Under the pieces are notes generated by a model that was not told where the DNA came from, searched no databases, and saw only the letters and a list, made by a program, of their open reading frames with translations. A program made the translations under genes and the position numbers. A DNA stretch of 64,000 bases from Anaerolineales bacterium. GTDB taxonomy: Bacteria > Chloroflexota > Anaerolineae > Anaerolineales > Villigracilaceae. Numbering within the stretch: the stretch's first letter is position 1; the number at the start of each line of letters is the position of its first letter. Where the stretch lies: contig JACZJC010000041.1 of NCBI GenBank assembly GCA_014860745.1, positions 1 through 64,000 of the forward strand, in the 5' to 3' direction. Below, piece by piece: positions 38,151 through 45,623 of the stretch.

Positions 38151-39761
38151 CTACCCGCCATCGGGCGGAGTCACGGTTGGTGTGGCCGTCGGTGTGGATG
38201 TGGGTGTACCGGTCGGTGTCACCAACGGAGTTTCTGTCGGCGTGGGCGGGATGGTTGCAGTGGGCGTCACCACACCGGAGACCAAATAAACACGGCTTAC
38301 CACTTCCCCGATACCGCCCATTAAACCGAGGTCCTGTCCATTATAGGTGATTCGCAAAGCCGATGCATTGCCCGTCAGCACCACCACTTGATTCTCCGCC
38401 TCAAACACTTTCGACTCGCGGGGAGCCATGCGGCCTTCGAAGACCACTCTCGCATCCACAGAGATTCTAACAAAAGTACGTTCCAGGGCAAAAATACTCA
38501 CCGTCACATTTACAGGCCCGGCTTCCCCTGTCGTTTCCGGGGTGACCAATAAGTCTGTTCCAGCCGCAGAGGTGGGTAAAACATTCTCATCCACCGCCAC
38601 AAATGTAGACTGTAATGAAGCAGTTGGTAAAGGCACATCGCCAAGCACATCCACAATCGATGGTGCGGTGGCTTCAGCCAGGTCGCTTTGCCCATCCGGC
38701 GAATTGACCAGGCGCCCGAATCCCCAAACCGCAAGCGCGGCTAAAATCGCGATCATCGCCAGGCCAAAGACCAAATCGCCTGCAATGAATGTCCGCAGTA
38801 ACGGGATGGACGCAACCACTTCCGTTTGGATTTTCTCTCGCGGCGTCTCGGCATATTTCTCGTACCGCCTTGCCTGCAACACATCCGCAAAACGCAGCAT
38901 GATCGTTTCGGTATCCAGGTCAAGAAATTCCGCATAATTGGCGAGCATCCCGCGCATTTGTACCGGCGAAGGCAGCTTGTCCATTGCGCCTTCCTCCAGC
39001 GCCTTCAAAAACACCGCGCGCAAATGCGTGTGTCGTTCCACTTCTTCCAGCGTCAGGCTGATTAACTCGCGCCGTTCGCGCAGTTGCGCGCCGATCTCCG
39101 CGAAGATCACATCCGCGGGCAGAGTTGGCTGCGGCGGTTTAACCTCCGCGATGATTTCCTGCTCCTTTTCCTCCACAACTGGAAGCGGTTCGGATTCTTT
39201 CTTTTTTAAACGGAATTGGAAAATCGACCCAAGCCGCGGGATCAGACCCGGCTTCGCCTCTTCCATAACTTCAGCTTGTTCTGTCTCAACTGGCAGAATC
39301 TCATCTTCGAGTTTTGTCTCCCTCACTTCGGCATGCCCAGCTTCGGCGTTGTCCTGAGCCTGTCGAAGGGTGGAGTCTGATTCAGTATCTACATCCGCTT
39401 TCGGACGGCGGCCAAGCCAGGACAAGAATCGAGGCGCGGGTTTTTCGATCTGCGATTCGGTCAACGGAGGAATGTCCGTCTCAACAAGATTGACCTGCGG
39501 TAATGGTCCGCTTACTTCGCTTTGAGCAGGCGCATTGCGTTGAATCTCCGCGATCATTTCATCGATATCGAGATCGAGGTAGGCTGCATAATTGCGCAAA
39601 AAACCGCGCCCCTGCGCCGCGGATGGTATGACGGAATAATCGTCCGACTCCAAAGCCTGCAAAAACACGGTGCGGATGCGCGTTTCTTCCGACGCCCTTT
39701 CGAGCGTCAGATAGCGCGCTTCGCGTGCCCGTTTCAGGCGTTGACCAATCGATTCTGGCAT
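38151..39761 (-). CDS. RodZ-like protein with duplicated helix-turn-helix
   Basis: A 536-aa protein. HTH-1 (about 1-70) is IGQRLKRAREARYLTLERAS and HTH-2 (about 222-290) is IGAQLRERRELISLTLEEVE; both continue as FLKAL(E)..., so the domain is duplicated. An acidic linker separates them and contains a repeat-derived segment (39351-39370, see below). A TM helix (DLVFGLAMIAILAALAVWGFG) lies near residue 340. The outside part has a DUF4115-like beta domain and a Thr/Pro-rich tail. RodZ couples MreB to the membrane. The usual RodZ has a single HTH, so this is an enlarged form. Confidence 0.88.
   Translation of the reverse strand: MPESIGQRLKRAREARYLTLERASEETRIRTVFLQALESDDYSVIPSAAQGRGFLRNYAAYLDLDIDEMIAEIQRNAPAQSEVSGPLPQVNLVETDIPPLTESQIEKPAPRFLSWLGRRPKADVDTESDSTLRQAQDNAEAGHAEVRETKLEDEILPVETEQAEVMEEAKPGLIPRLGSIFQFRLKKKESEPLPVVEEKEQEIIAEVKPPQPTLPADVIFAEIGAQLRERRELISLTLEEVERHTHLRAVFLKALEEGAMDKLPSPVQMRGMLANYAEFLDLDTETIMLRFADVLQARRYEKYAETPREKIQTEVVASIPLLRTFIAGDLVFGLAMIAILAALAVWGFGRLVNSPDGQSDLAEATAPSIVDVLGDVPLPTASLQSTFVAVDENVLPTSAAGTDLLVTPETTGEAGPVNVTVSIFALERTFVRISVDARVVFEGRMAPRESKVFEAENQVVVLTGNASALRITYNGQDLGLMGGIGEVVSRVYLVSGVVTPTATIPPTPTETPLVTPTGTPTSTPTATPTVTPPDGG
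39351..39370 (-). repeat. CCCTTCGACAGGCTCAGGAC repeat inside the RodZ-like gene
   Basis: The same 18-base sequence (CCCTTCGACAGGCTCAGG) occurs at 58841-58858, and a variant at 63049-63069. Here it lies in frame and is translated as part of TLRQAQDNAEAG in the linker, so the insertion is tolerated as protein. Confidence 0.75.
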
Positions 39762-39779
39762 GGATTTATTGTATTACAA

Positions 39780-39805
39780 ACATCACCGACTTGCGCCGGT
39801 GATGT
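39780..39805 (-). terminator. hairpin after rplI
   Basis: ACATCACCG (39780-39788) and CGGTGATGT (39797-39805) form a perfect 9-bp stem with an 8-nt loop. The T-tract on the minus side is weak (TTTGTAAT), so termination may be inefficient. Confidence 0.55.
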
Positions 39806-39815
39806 GGTTTTGTTC

Positions 39816-40376
39816 TTATTCGGCTGTCGCTGCGGGAACTTCCACCGCGGCTTCATCTTTTGGGGCTTCGGCTTTTTTCGGCTTCTTGACCTTTTCAGGT
39901 TCAGGCTGTTCTCCCACGCTTTCAGCGCTTTCGCCTTCGCGGTGGACAATGATCTTGATCTCGGGGACGAGGTCCATGGTCAGGCGGATATGTGCGGTGA
40001 ATTCGCCAAGCGTGCGAATGGGTTGGATATCAACCTGTTGGCGTTTTACTTCGTGGCGGATTTGTTCAGTAAGCGCCGTGGCGATATCCTGAGTGGTGAT
40101 GGAGCCATACAACTTGCCAGTATCACCGGCTTTGGCGGGGAAGGTTAGGGTAACATCCTTAATAAGGTCGGCAACGCTTTTAAGTTCGTTGTTCTGGGAG
40201 CTGCGGCGGATTTCAGCCTGTGACTTGATCCTCTGCACCTGCTTCATCGCGCCTTCGGTGGCGAGCACGGCGAAACCTTGCGGAAGGAGGAAGTTGCGGC
40301 CATAACCGTCGGCTACTTTCTTAATATCCCCGGCGCGGCCAAGTTTGTACACGTCTTTAACAAGCAATACTTTCAT
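39816..40376 (-). CDS. rplI: 50S ribosomal protein L9 with C-terminal extension
   Basis: A 186-aa L9. The N-terminal domain is MKVLLVKDVYKLGRAGDIKK followed by VADGYGRNFLLPQGFAVLAT, the long connecting helix runs through QRIKSQAEIRR, and the C-terminal domain has the KLYGSITTQDIA pattern. After the normal end near residue 150 there is an acidic/lysine tail (EPEKVKKPKKAEAPKDEAAVE) that is longer than in most L9 proteins. The upstream gap holds a hairpin. Confidence 0.95.
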   Translation of the reverse strand: MKVLLVKDVYKLGRAGDIKKVADGYGRNFLLPQGFAVLATEGAMKQVQRIKSQAEIRRSSQNNELKSVADLIKDVTLTFPAKAGDTGKLYGSITTQDIATALTEQIRHEVKRQQVDIQPIRTLGEFTAHIRLTMDLVPEIKIIVHREGESAESVGEQPEPEKVKKPKKAEAPKDEAAVEVPAATAE

Positions 40377-40408
40377 ATTCTTTAAGCCCTTTCTGGCAAA
40401 ATGAATGT

Positions 40409-40432
40409 CAGAGCGAAGGGTACTACGCTCTG
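40409..40432 (-). other. hairpin in the rplI leader
   Basis: CAGAGCG (40409-40415) and CGCTCTG (40426-40432) pair perfectly with a 10-nt loop, in the minus-strand 5' leader of rplI. A second short hairpin (TTCCGTT/AACGGAA, about 40450-40465) lies upstream. It may be an autoregulatory leader; unproven. Confidence 0.4.
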
Positions 40433-40501
40433 CATGAGCAGGTTTTATTTCCGTTGAAACGGAACTTTACCCTGCGGGGCAGGATTCTACCATAAATGGA
40501 T

Positions 40502-40530
40502 TTGCAAATGCAGGAAAATGCGATTAAGAT
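40502..40530 (+). promoter_or_regulatory. promoter, probably leaderless
   Basis: TTGCAA (40502-40507), 17-bp spacer, TAAGAT (40525-40530), with the ATG of the next gene six bases later at 40537. No ribosome site is seen. Confidence 0.6.
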
Positions 40531-40536
40531 AAAGAC

Positions 40537-40914
40537 ATGCAGAAGTTTCCCATCAGTATCCGGCGCGTGGCAGTATTTGCCGGTATTTTTTTATTGATCT
40601 TGTTTGTCATCGAGTTCAATTCGCGCCTCGAAGAGCTAAACCGCCTGAACGACCAGCGTGACCAGGTGCGCCTGATGGCCACACAGGCCATGCAGACACA
40701 GATGGCCATGCAAACACAGGTGGCGTACGCCGGGTCAACCGCGGCGGTTGAGGAGTGGGCCCGCACAGACGGGCATTATGTGCAGGAAGGCGACCAACCT
40801 GTCGTCCCAATTGGATTGCCGGGCAGTCAGCCGGTAATTCAATCCACACCGATCCCCATACCCACTCCGATGCAAAACTGGGAAGTCTGGTGGAGTTTGT
40901 TTTTTAGCGATTAA
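40537..40914 (+). CDS. FtsB/DivIC-like septum formation initiator
   Basis: A 125-aa protein. It has an N-terminal TM helix (VAVFAGIFLLILFVIEFNS), followed by a coiled coil (LEELNRLNDQRDQVRLMATQAM) as in FtsB/DivIC. The coiled coil runs into an alanine-rich stretch and a Pro-rich C-terminus. Cell-division scaffold role by family. It opens a plus-strand group with the diguanylate cyclase and lysA. Confidence 0.75.
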   Translation: MQKFPISIRRVAVFAGIFLLILFVIEFNSRLEELNRLNDQRDQVRLMATQAMQTQMAMQTQVAYAGSTAAVEEWARTDGHYVQEGDQPVVPIGLPGSQPVIQSTPIPIPTPMQNWEVWWSLFFSD

Positions 40915-40925
40915 TAACAGGCTTC

Positions 40926-43478
40926 ATGCAAACCAACTTATTGGTCTTCTCGTACTGCCTTGGGTTTCTTGTCATACTCATCGCAGGCATTGCATATCGT
41001 TCCCTGCTTGAGTGGCGGAAACCCGGGGCGCGGACGTTCGGCCTTCTCATGCTTGCCATGATGGTCTGGGCGGCATTTTATTTACTTGAGATCGTCCTAC
41101 CCTTTCTCCCCCTGAAAATAATTTCAAGAAAAATTTTATACCTCGGAATGAGCATGTCCCCTCCGCTCTGGCTGGGGTTTGCCCTGCGGTACACGGGCAT
41201 CAGCAATTGGTGGTCCCTGCGCGGACGAGTTTTCCTGCTGACCATTCCGGGCGCCATCGCGTTCGTCATGGGCCTGACGAATGACAGGCATGGATTGATC
41301 TGGCATTCGTTATCCATGGAATCCGGGCGGGCATATGGCCCGCTCGAGATCGAGTTTGGGCCGGTGTTCTGGCTTTTCACCGTCATCGCCTATCTTTATA
41401 TTTTCAGCGGCATGCTGATCTACTTCATTACGCATCTCCGCTCGCCAAAAATTTTCCGCACCCAAACCGGCATCATGCTGGCTGGGGTGATCATCACATC
41501 GGCCGCCAACCTATTATTTCTTTCTAAAGTAATCCCCTTCGAACTGGACCCGACGCCCTTATCGTTTTCTCTTTCGGCTCCCTTGTTCGCAATTGGATTC
41601 TTCCATTTTGGCCTGTTCAATTTATTCCCAATCGCTGCGCCGGTCATTATAAAGAATCTTCGCGACGCGATCATCGTCGTAGACTATCAAAATCATATAA
41701 CCGACATGAACCCGGCGGCCGCAGAATGGCTCGGGACGAAGGAGAACGCGGTTGGGTTGAATATTTTTGATGCCCTGCCAGACCCGAATGTCTTCAAGCA
41801 AAAATGGGACTCGCCCGATGAAGTGATAAAACTCAGGCAGTTCAACAAAGGAAAAGCGGCCTGCTTCGAAGCGGTCATCATCCATTTACGCCGGGACAAT
41901 CAGGAATTGTTCGGGCGTGTGTTGGTCATTCACGATATTACGCAGGAACAGGATTTGTTGGAAGCGGAAGTACGCCGCTCAGCCCAGCTGAGCCTGCTCG
42001 AAGAGGTCGGCAGGCAGATCGCGGACAGTTTTGACGAAAAAGAAATCCTCCAACGCTCCATTGATGCTGTCGTGGACCGGTTCGGATATGCCGAAGCCGC
42101 CATTTCCAAATTGACAGCCGACGGCATGCTGGAAATAATTGCCATTGCCGGCACCCAGGATTTTGGATATCGTCCGGGGTATAGACAGGAATTAGGGAAG
42201 GGGATTATTGGACATACCGCCGCGATCCGCAAAACCTATATCTCACCGCACGTTGCAAGCGACCCATATTATTTTTCTATCGGTGAGCATTATGGTTCGG
42301 CGCTTTGCGTCCCCATTTTCAGGGATAAGGATCTGTTCGGTGTGTTGTATGTGGAAAGCGTTGAATCCAATGCCTTTGACGAGGAGGATGCAACCACCCT
42401 GGAAACCCTTGCAAACCAGGTCTCTGCATCTCTCCATCGGGCTTCATTATATTCCCGGGCACAGGAACATCTCCTGGCTATGTCTACAGTTCAGGCTGTT
42501 TCACGGCTAGTGATCAGTTCTCTCGACCTGCAGACCATCTTTGAAACTGTCGTGACCGAATTAAAAAAATCCTTCGGTTATACCCATGTGAGCATCTATT
42601 TGCTGAAAGAGGACTTTCTTCACCTTGGCGCGCAGGTCGGATATCCGCAGGAATTATTGCTCCACAAGATACACATCAGCCAGGGCGTTAGTGGAAGGAC
42701 GATAAAAACCAAAACCGCCCAGTTCATCGAGGATACTTCATTTGAACCCGCCTTTCTGAGAGCGGATAACGAGGTCCATAGCGAGATCTGCGTGCCACTT
42801 TTGAAGGAAAATGTTGTTCTTGGGACTCTAAACGTGGAGGGAGATGCGAAGCGGGTCCTTACGCGGGAAGATGTGGATCTGTTGACAGCTCTCTCCGGTC
42901 CCATCGCTTTGGCCGTGGACAATGCCCGCTTGCATGCACAAGTTAAAGAGATGGCAATGACTGACGCAGTCAGCGGCCTCTCCAACCGCCATGCCCTGGA
43001 GGAAATCCTGGCCGCTGAAGTGGAGCGTTCCATACGGCTTCAGCATCCGCTCTCGCTCATCATCTTCGATATCGATTCCTTCAAAGAATACAACGACAAA
43101 TGGGGACACCCCGCCAGAGATGACCGTTTGAAGGCAACGGCAGATTTGATCCGAAACAATTTACGGAAATACGATCTGGCTGCCAGGTACGGAGGCGACG
43201 AATTCGCCATCGTCCTGCCGAATACAGAAGAAAAAGGCGCATTTGAATTTGCCAAACGTCTGCAAAGTGCAGCGCGCGCCAGCACAACCGATATCCCCCT
43301 CGAAAACAAGGGCGTTTCCGGACATACCTTAAGTATCGGCGTTGCCACATTCCCAATAGACGCGAATACAATGGCAGGCCTCCTGCTGGCCGCAGACCAT
43401 GCCGAAATTATGGCCAAGCGTCTCGGTAAAAATCAAATCTTTCTTGCGCGCGATCTAAATCACAATGAAGCGGCTTGA
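40926..43478 (+). CDS. 7TM-PAS-GAF-GAF-GGDEF diguanylate cyclase
   Basis: An 850-aa protein. It starts with seven TM helices (histidine-kinase-type 7TM sensor, about 1-240), then a PAS domain (about 245-355), two GAF domains (about 365-515 and 530-680) and a GGDEF domain. The active site is intact (YGGDEFAIVLP), preceded by an I-site RKYD (RxxD five residues earlier), so it should make c-di-GMP with product inhibition. No EAL domain is present in the protein or window. It overlaps lysA by 14 bp. Confidence 0.92.
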   Translation: MQTNLLVFSYCLGFLVILIAGIAYRSLLEWRKPGARTFGLLMLAMMVWAAFYLLEIVLPFLPLKIISRKILYLGMSMSPPLWLGFALRYTGISNWWSLRGRVFLLTIPGAIAFVMGLTNDRHGLIWHSLSMESGRAYGPLEIEFGPVFWLFTVIAYLYIFSGMLIYFITHLRSPKIFRTQTGIMLAGVIITSAANLLFLSKVIPFELDPTPLSFSLSAPLFAIGFFHFGLFNLFPIAAPVIIKNLRDAIIVVDYQNHITDMNPAAAEWLGTKENAVGLNIFDALPDPNVFKQKWDSPDEVIKLRQFNKGKAACFEAVIIHLRRDNQELFGRVLVIHDITQEQDLLEAEVRRSAQLSLLEEVGRQIADSFDEKEILQRSIDAVVDRFGYAEAAISKLTADGMLEIIAIAGTQDFGYRPGYRQELGKGIIGHTAAIRKTYISPHVASDPYYFSIGEHYGSALCVPIFRDKDLFGVLYVESVESNAFDEEDATTLETLANQVSASLHRASLYSRAQEHLLAMSTVQAVSRLVISSLDLQTIFETVVTELKKSFGYTHVSIYLLKEDFLHLGAQVGYPQELLLHKIHISQGVSGRTIKTKTAQFIEDTSFEPAFLRADNEVHSEICVPLLKENVVLGTLNVEGDAKRVLTREDVDLLTALSGPIALAVDNARLHAQVKEMAMTDAVSGLSNRHALEEILAAEVERSIRLQHPLSLIIFDIDSFKEYNDKWGHPARDDRLKATADLIRNNLRKYDLAARYGGDEFAIVLPNTEEKGAFEFAKRLQSAARASTTDIPLENKGVSGHTLSIGVATFPIDANTMAGLLLAADHAEIMAKRLGKNQIFLARDLNHNEAA

Positions 43479-44763
43479 TCTCTTTCCCATTTCAACCACC
43501 ATCGAAAAAGACACACTCCTCATTGCCGGCCACCCCATTGAATACCTGGCCGGGGAATTTGGTACGCCTTTGTATTTATACGACAAGGCAACCATGGATG
43601 AAGCAGTAAACGAATATAAATCCGCGCTCGCTTCGACCTACCCCGGGCCTGCTTCTGTTACTTACGCAGGGAAGGCATTCCTTTGCACTGCCCTCGCCCA
43701 ATGGACTCAATTCCACGGGTTGTACGTGGACTGCACCGGCGAGGGAGAGGTTGCCATTGCATTGGCCGGCGGCGTACCGCGCGAACATCTCCTTTTGCAT
43801 GGGGTTAATAAATCCACCGACGATTTGAAATCGGGGATTCAAAATGCCGGCACAATTGTCGTGGATAATCTCAATGAACTTCATCGAATTGAAAACCTTT
43901 TTCCAAATTCCGATGCCCAAGTCCCCAACATCTGGCTTCGCCTTCTTCCGGGTTTCGCCGTATCCACCCATCATGCCCACACGCAGACCGGCCAACACGA
44001 AAGCAAATTCGGCATGACCCGTGATGAAATATTGGAGGCGGCACAATTTTGCAAAGAAAACAACCTGCCCCTTAATGGAATCCACTTTCATCAGGGGTCG
44101 AATTTTCGGGATGCGAGTCCGCTTAAGGCAGCAATTGATATCGGATTGGAACTTGCGAACGAAATTGGATTTTCAGGCGATTGGCACCTCAGCCCGGGCG
44201 GCGGCTGGGGCGTGGCCTACCACGAGGATGAACTTCCGCAACCGGGCATCCATGAATATGTGCGTATCATCACTGAGACCGTGATCGATGGCTGCAACAC
44301 CCGTGGAATCCCCCTCCCCCATTTGCATTTGGAGCCTGGGCGCAGTTTGGTGGCGCGGGCAGGCGTGGCTGTTTATAAGGTCGGCGCAATCAAAAGACGC
44401 GGTGATAAAGTTTGGATATTGACTGACGGCGGCATGACGGACAATCCGCGCCATGCCATGTACGGGGCGAGATATTCTTGTTTGCCGGTAACCGGCGTCG
44501 GCGGAGAGCGAAGCGAAGTTGTATCCATCGCCGGGCCGTTTTGCGAATCGGGTGATGTGATCATCGAAGACCTGCCCATGCCAAAAATCAAGGAGGGGGA
44601 TTTTATCGCGATCCCGGCTTCGGGCGCGTATCATTTGAGCATGTCGTCGAATTACAACGGGTCGAGAAGGCCGCTGGTGTTATGGCTCGAAAAGGGGCAG
44701 GTTCGTACGATTCAAAGGCGGGAAACGATAGCGGACCTGCTGGCACGCGACGAGTTTATTTAA
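43465..44763 (+). CDS. lysA: diaminopimelate decarboxylase
   Basis: PLP-dependent enzyme of lysine biosynthesis, 432 aa. It has the PLP lysine in VTYAGKAFLCTALAQW, HFHQGSNFRD, EPGRSLVARAGVAVYKVG, and the active-site Cys block GPFCESGDVI. All conserved residues appear present. Its start lies within the end of the diguanylate cyclase gene (14 bp overlap), suggesting coupling, although the two functions are unrelated. Confidence 0.94.
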   Translation: MKRLDLFPISTTIEKDTLLIAGHPIEYLAGEFGTPLYLYDKATMDEAVNEYKSALASTYPGPASVTYAGKAFLCTALAQWTQFHGLYVDCTGEGEVAIALAGGVPREHLLLHGVNKSTDDLKSGIQNAGTIVVDNLNELHRIENLFPNSDAQVPNIWLRLLPGFAVSTHHAHTQTGQHESKFGMTRDEILEAAQFCKENNLPLNGIHFHQGSNFRDASPLKAAIDIGLELANEIGFSGDWHLSPGGGWGVAYHEDELPQPGIHEYVRIITETVIDGCNTRGIPLPHLHLEPGRSLVARAGVAVYKVGAIKRRGDKVWILTDGGMTDNPRHAMYGARYSCLPVTGVGGERSEVVSIAGPFCESGDVIIEDLPMPKIKEGDFIAIPASGAYHLSMSSNYNGSRRPLVLWLEKGQVRTIQRRETIADLLARDEFI

Positions 44764-44852
44764 TCGCCTGGCGGGAGTGAAATACCCATAGAAGCGGTAT
44801 CAAGGGTCGGTTAAAAAATGATGCGTTGCATCCATGAAAAAATGTGACTTTT

Positions 44853-44867
44853 GTTACAGTTTGTAAC
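44853..44867. promoter_or_regulatory. inverted repeat upstream of the heme-protein cluster
   Basis: GTTACA-GTT-TGTAAC is a perfect 6-bp inverted repeat with a 3-nt spacer. A second one with the same spacer, GATGC-GTT-GCATC, lies at 44820-44832. Both are in the 170-bp gap before the first gene of the cluster. They look like operators for an unknown repressor. Confidence 0.45.
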
Positions 44868-44874
44868 GTTTATT

Positions 44875-44890
44875 TGTGCAATAATTCACA
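44875..44890. promoter_or_regulatory. CRP/FNR-type site upstream of the heme-protein cluster
   Basis: TGTGC-AATAAT-TCACA matches the CRP consensus TGTGA-N6-TCACA at nine of ten bases. No clear -35/-10 pair accompanies it, as expected of an activator-dependent promoter. A class III adenylate cyclase is encoded at 20012. Confidence 0.4.
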
Positions 44891-44933
44891 TAGACAGTTG
44901 AATAAACCCTGATTTCAAAAAAGGAGAATGGAA

Positions 44934-45533
44934 ATGAAGGATATTATCTTCCTGCTTTTGACCGGGCTGCTTGCGGCCTACCTGTGCTGGTATTTTTATC
45001 AGCGCTATCAGTTGAACAAAGCACTGCATAACCTCTATTACTTGATGGGTTTTGCGGTGCTTTTGGTTTCGGGGCTGTTGCTGATCTTCCTCGGCCTTGG
45101 AATTCTCGCCTCGCCCTACGTGCTGACGGTTGCCAGCCTGATTCCGTTGGGCATTTCCATGGGGCTGGCGGAGGAATACTTCCCGAAATGGAAAACGTAC
45201 TTCAAGTGGTTTGCGGCCATCGGCTTCCTTGCCATTGCCATCACCAGCATCGGCGGCATGGACACGCTCAAGAAGATCGCTGTGCCGCTCTTCCATGGTG
45301 TGGCGGGGTTGGTCATCTTCCTAGGACCGTTCTACGCCAAAGGTGCGCCAAAAGGATTTTGGTGGGTCGGCATCGGCGGGGTGTTGATCGGTTTAGGCGG
45401 CATTGCTCTGGCCTTCATCTCGATGGGAGCGCAGCTGCTGTTCTTCAGCCCTGAATTCGTCATGTTGATTCTGACCCCCCTGCTCTTCCTGATGGCGGGC
45501 GCGTTCGCGTTGGGATTTGCGAAGAAGGGATAA
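44934..45533 (+). CDS. unknown membrane protein, paralog A1
   Basis: A protein of 199 aa with about six TM helices and little else; not recognised. It begins KDIIFLLLTGLLAAYLCWYF and has the motif PLFHGVAGLVIFLGP with an intramembrane His. It is clearly paralogous to the protein at 48950: both have LTGLLAAY, GF-VLLV(S/A)GLLLI-LG, a His-Gly-(V/I)-Ala-Gly motif, and GVGG-LIGIGG/GIGGVLIGLGG. Starting ATG 44934 is preferred over 44928 because the AAGGAG site is too close to the latter. First gene of the cluster. Confidence 0.75.
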   Translation: MKDIIFLLLTGLLAAYLCWYFYQRYQLNKALHNLYYLMGFAVLLVSGLLLIFLGLGILASPYVLTVASLIPLGISMGLAEEYFPKWKTYFKWFAAIGFLAIAITSIGGMDTLKKIAVPLFHGVAGLVIFLGPFYAKGAPKGFWWVGIGGVLIGLGGIALAFISMGAQLLFFSPEFVMLILTPLLFLMAGAFALGFAKKG

Positions 45534-45608
45534 ATTGGTAATTGGAGATTAGTAATTGGTAATTGAGGCAAGGTATTTCTGGCGATCCAATTACCAATTA
45601 CTATTTAC
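45533..45608. repeat. degenerate AATTGGTAATTGG hairpin repeat
   Basis: AATTGGTAATTGGAGATTAGTAATTGGTAATTGAGG on one side and CCAATTACCAATTACTATTTACC on the other form a long inverted repeat. It sits between two genes of the cluster. Related units occur at 2405-2430 and 9138-9160. Confidence 0.65.
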
Positions 45609-45623
45609 CCAAAGGAAGTCCAA

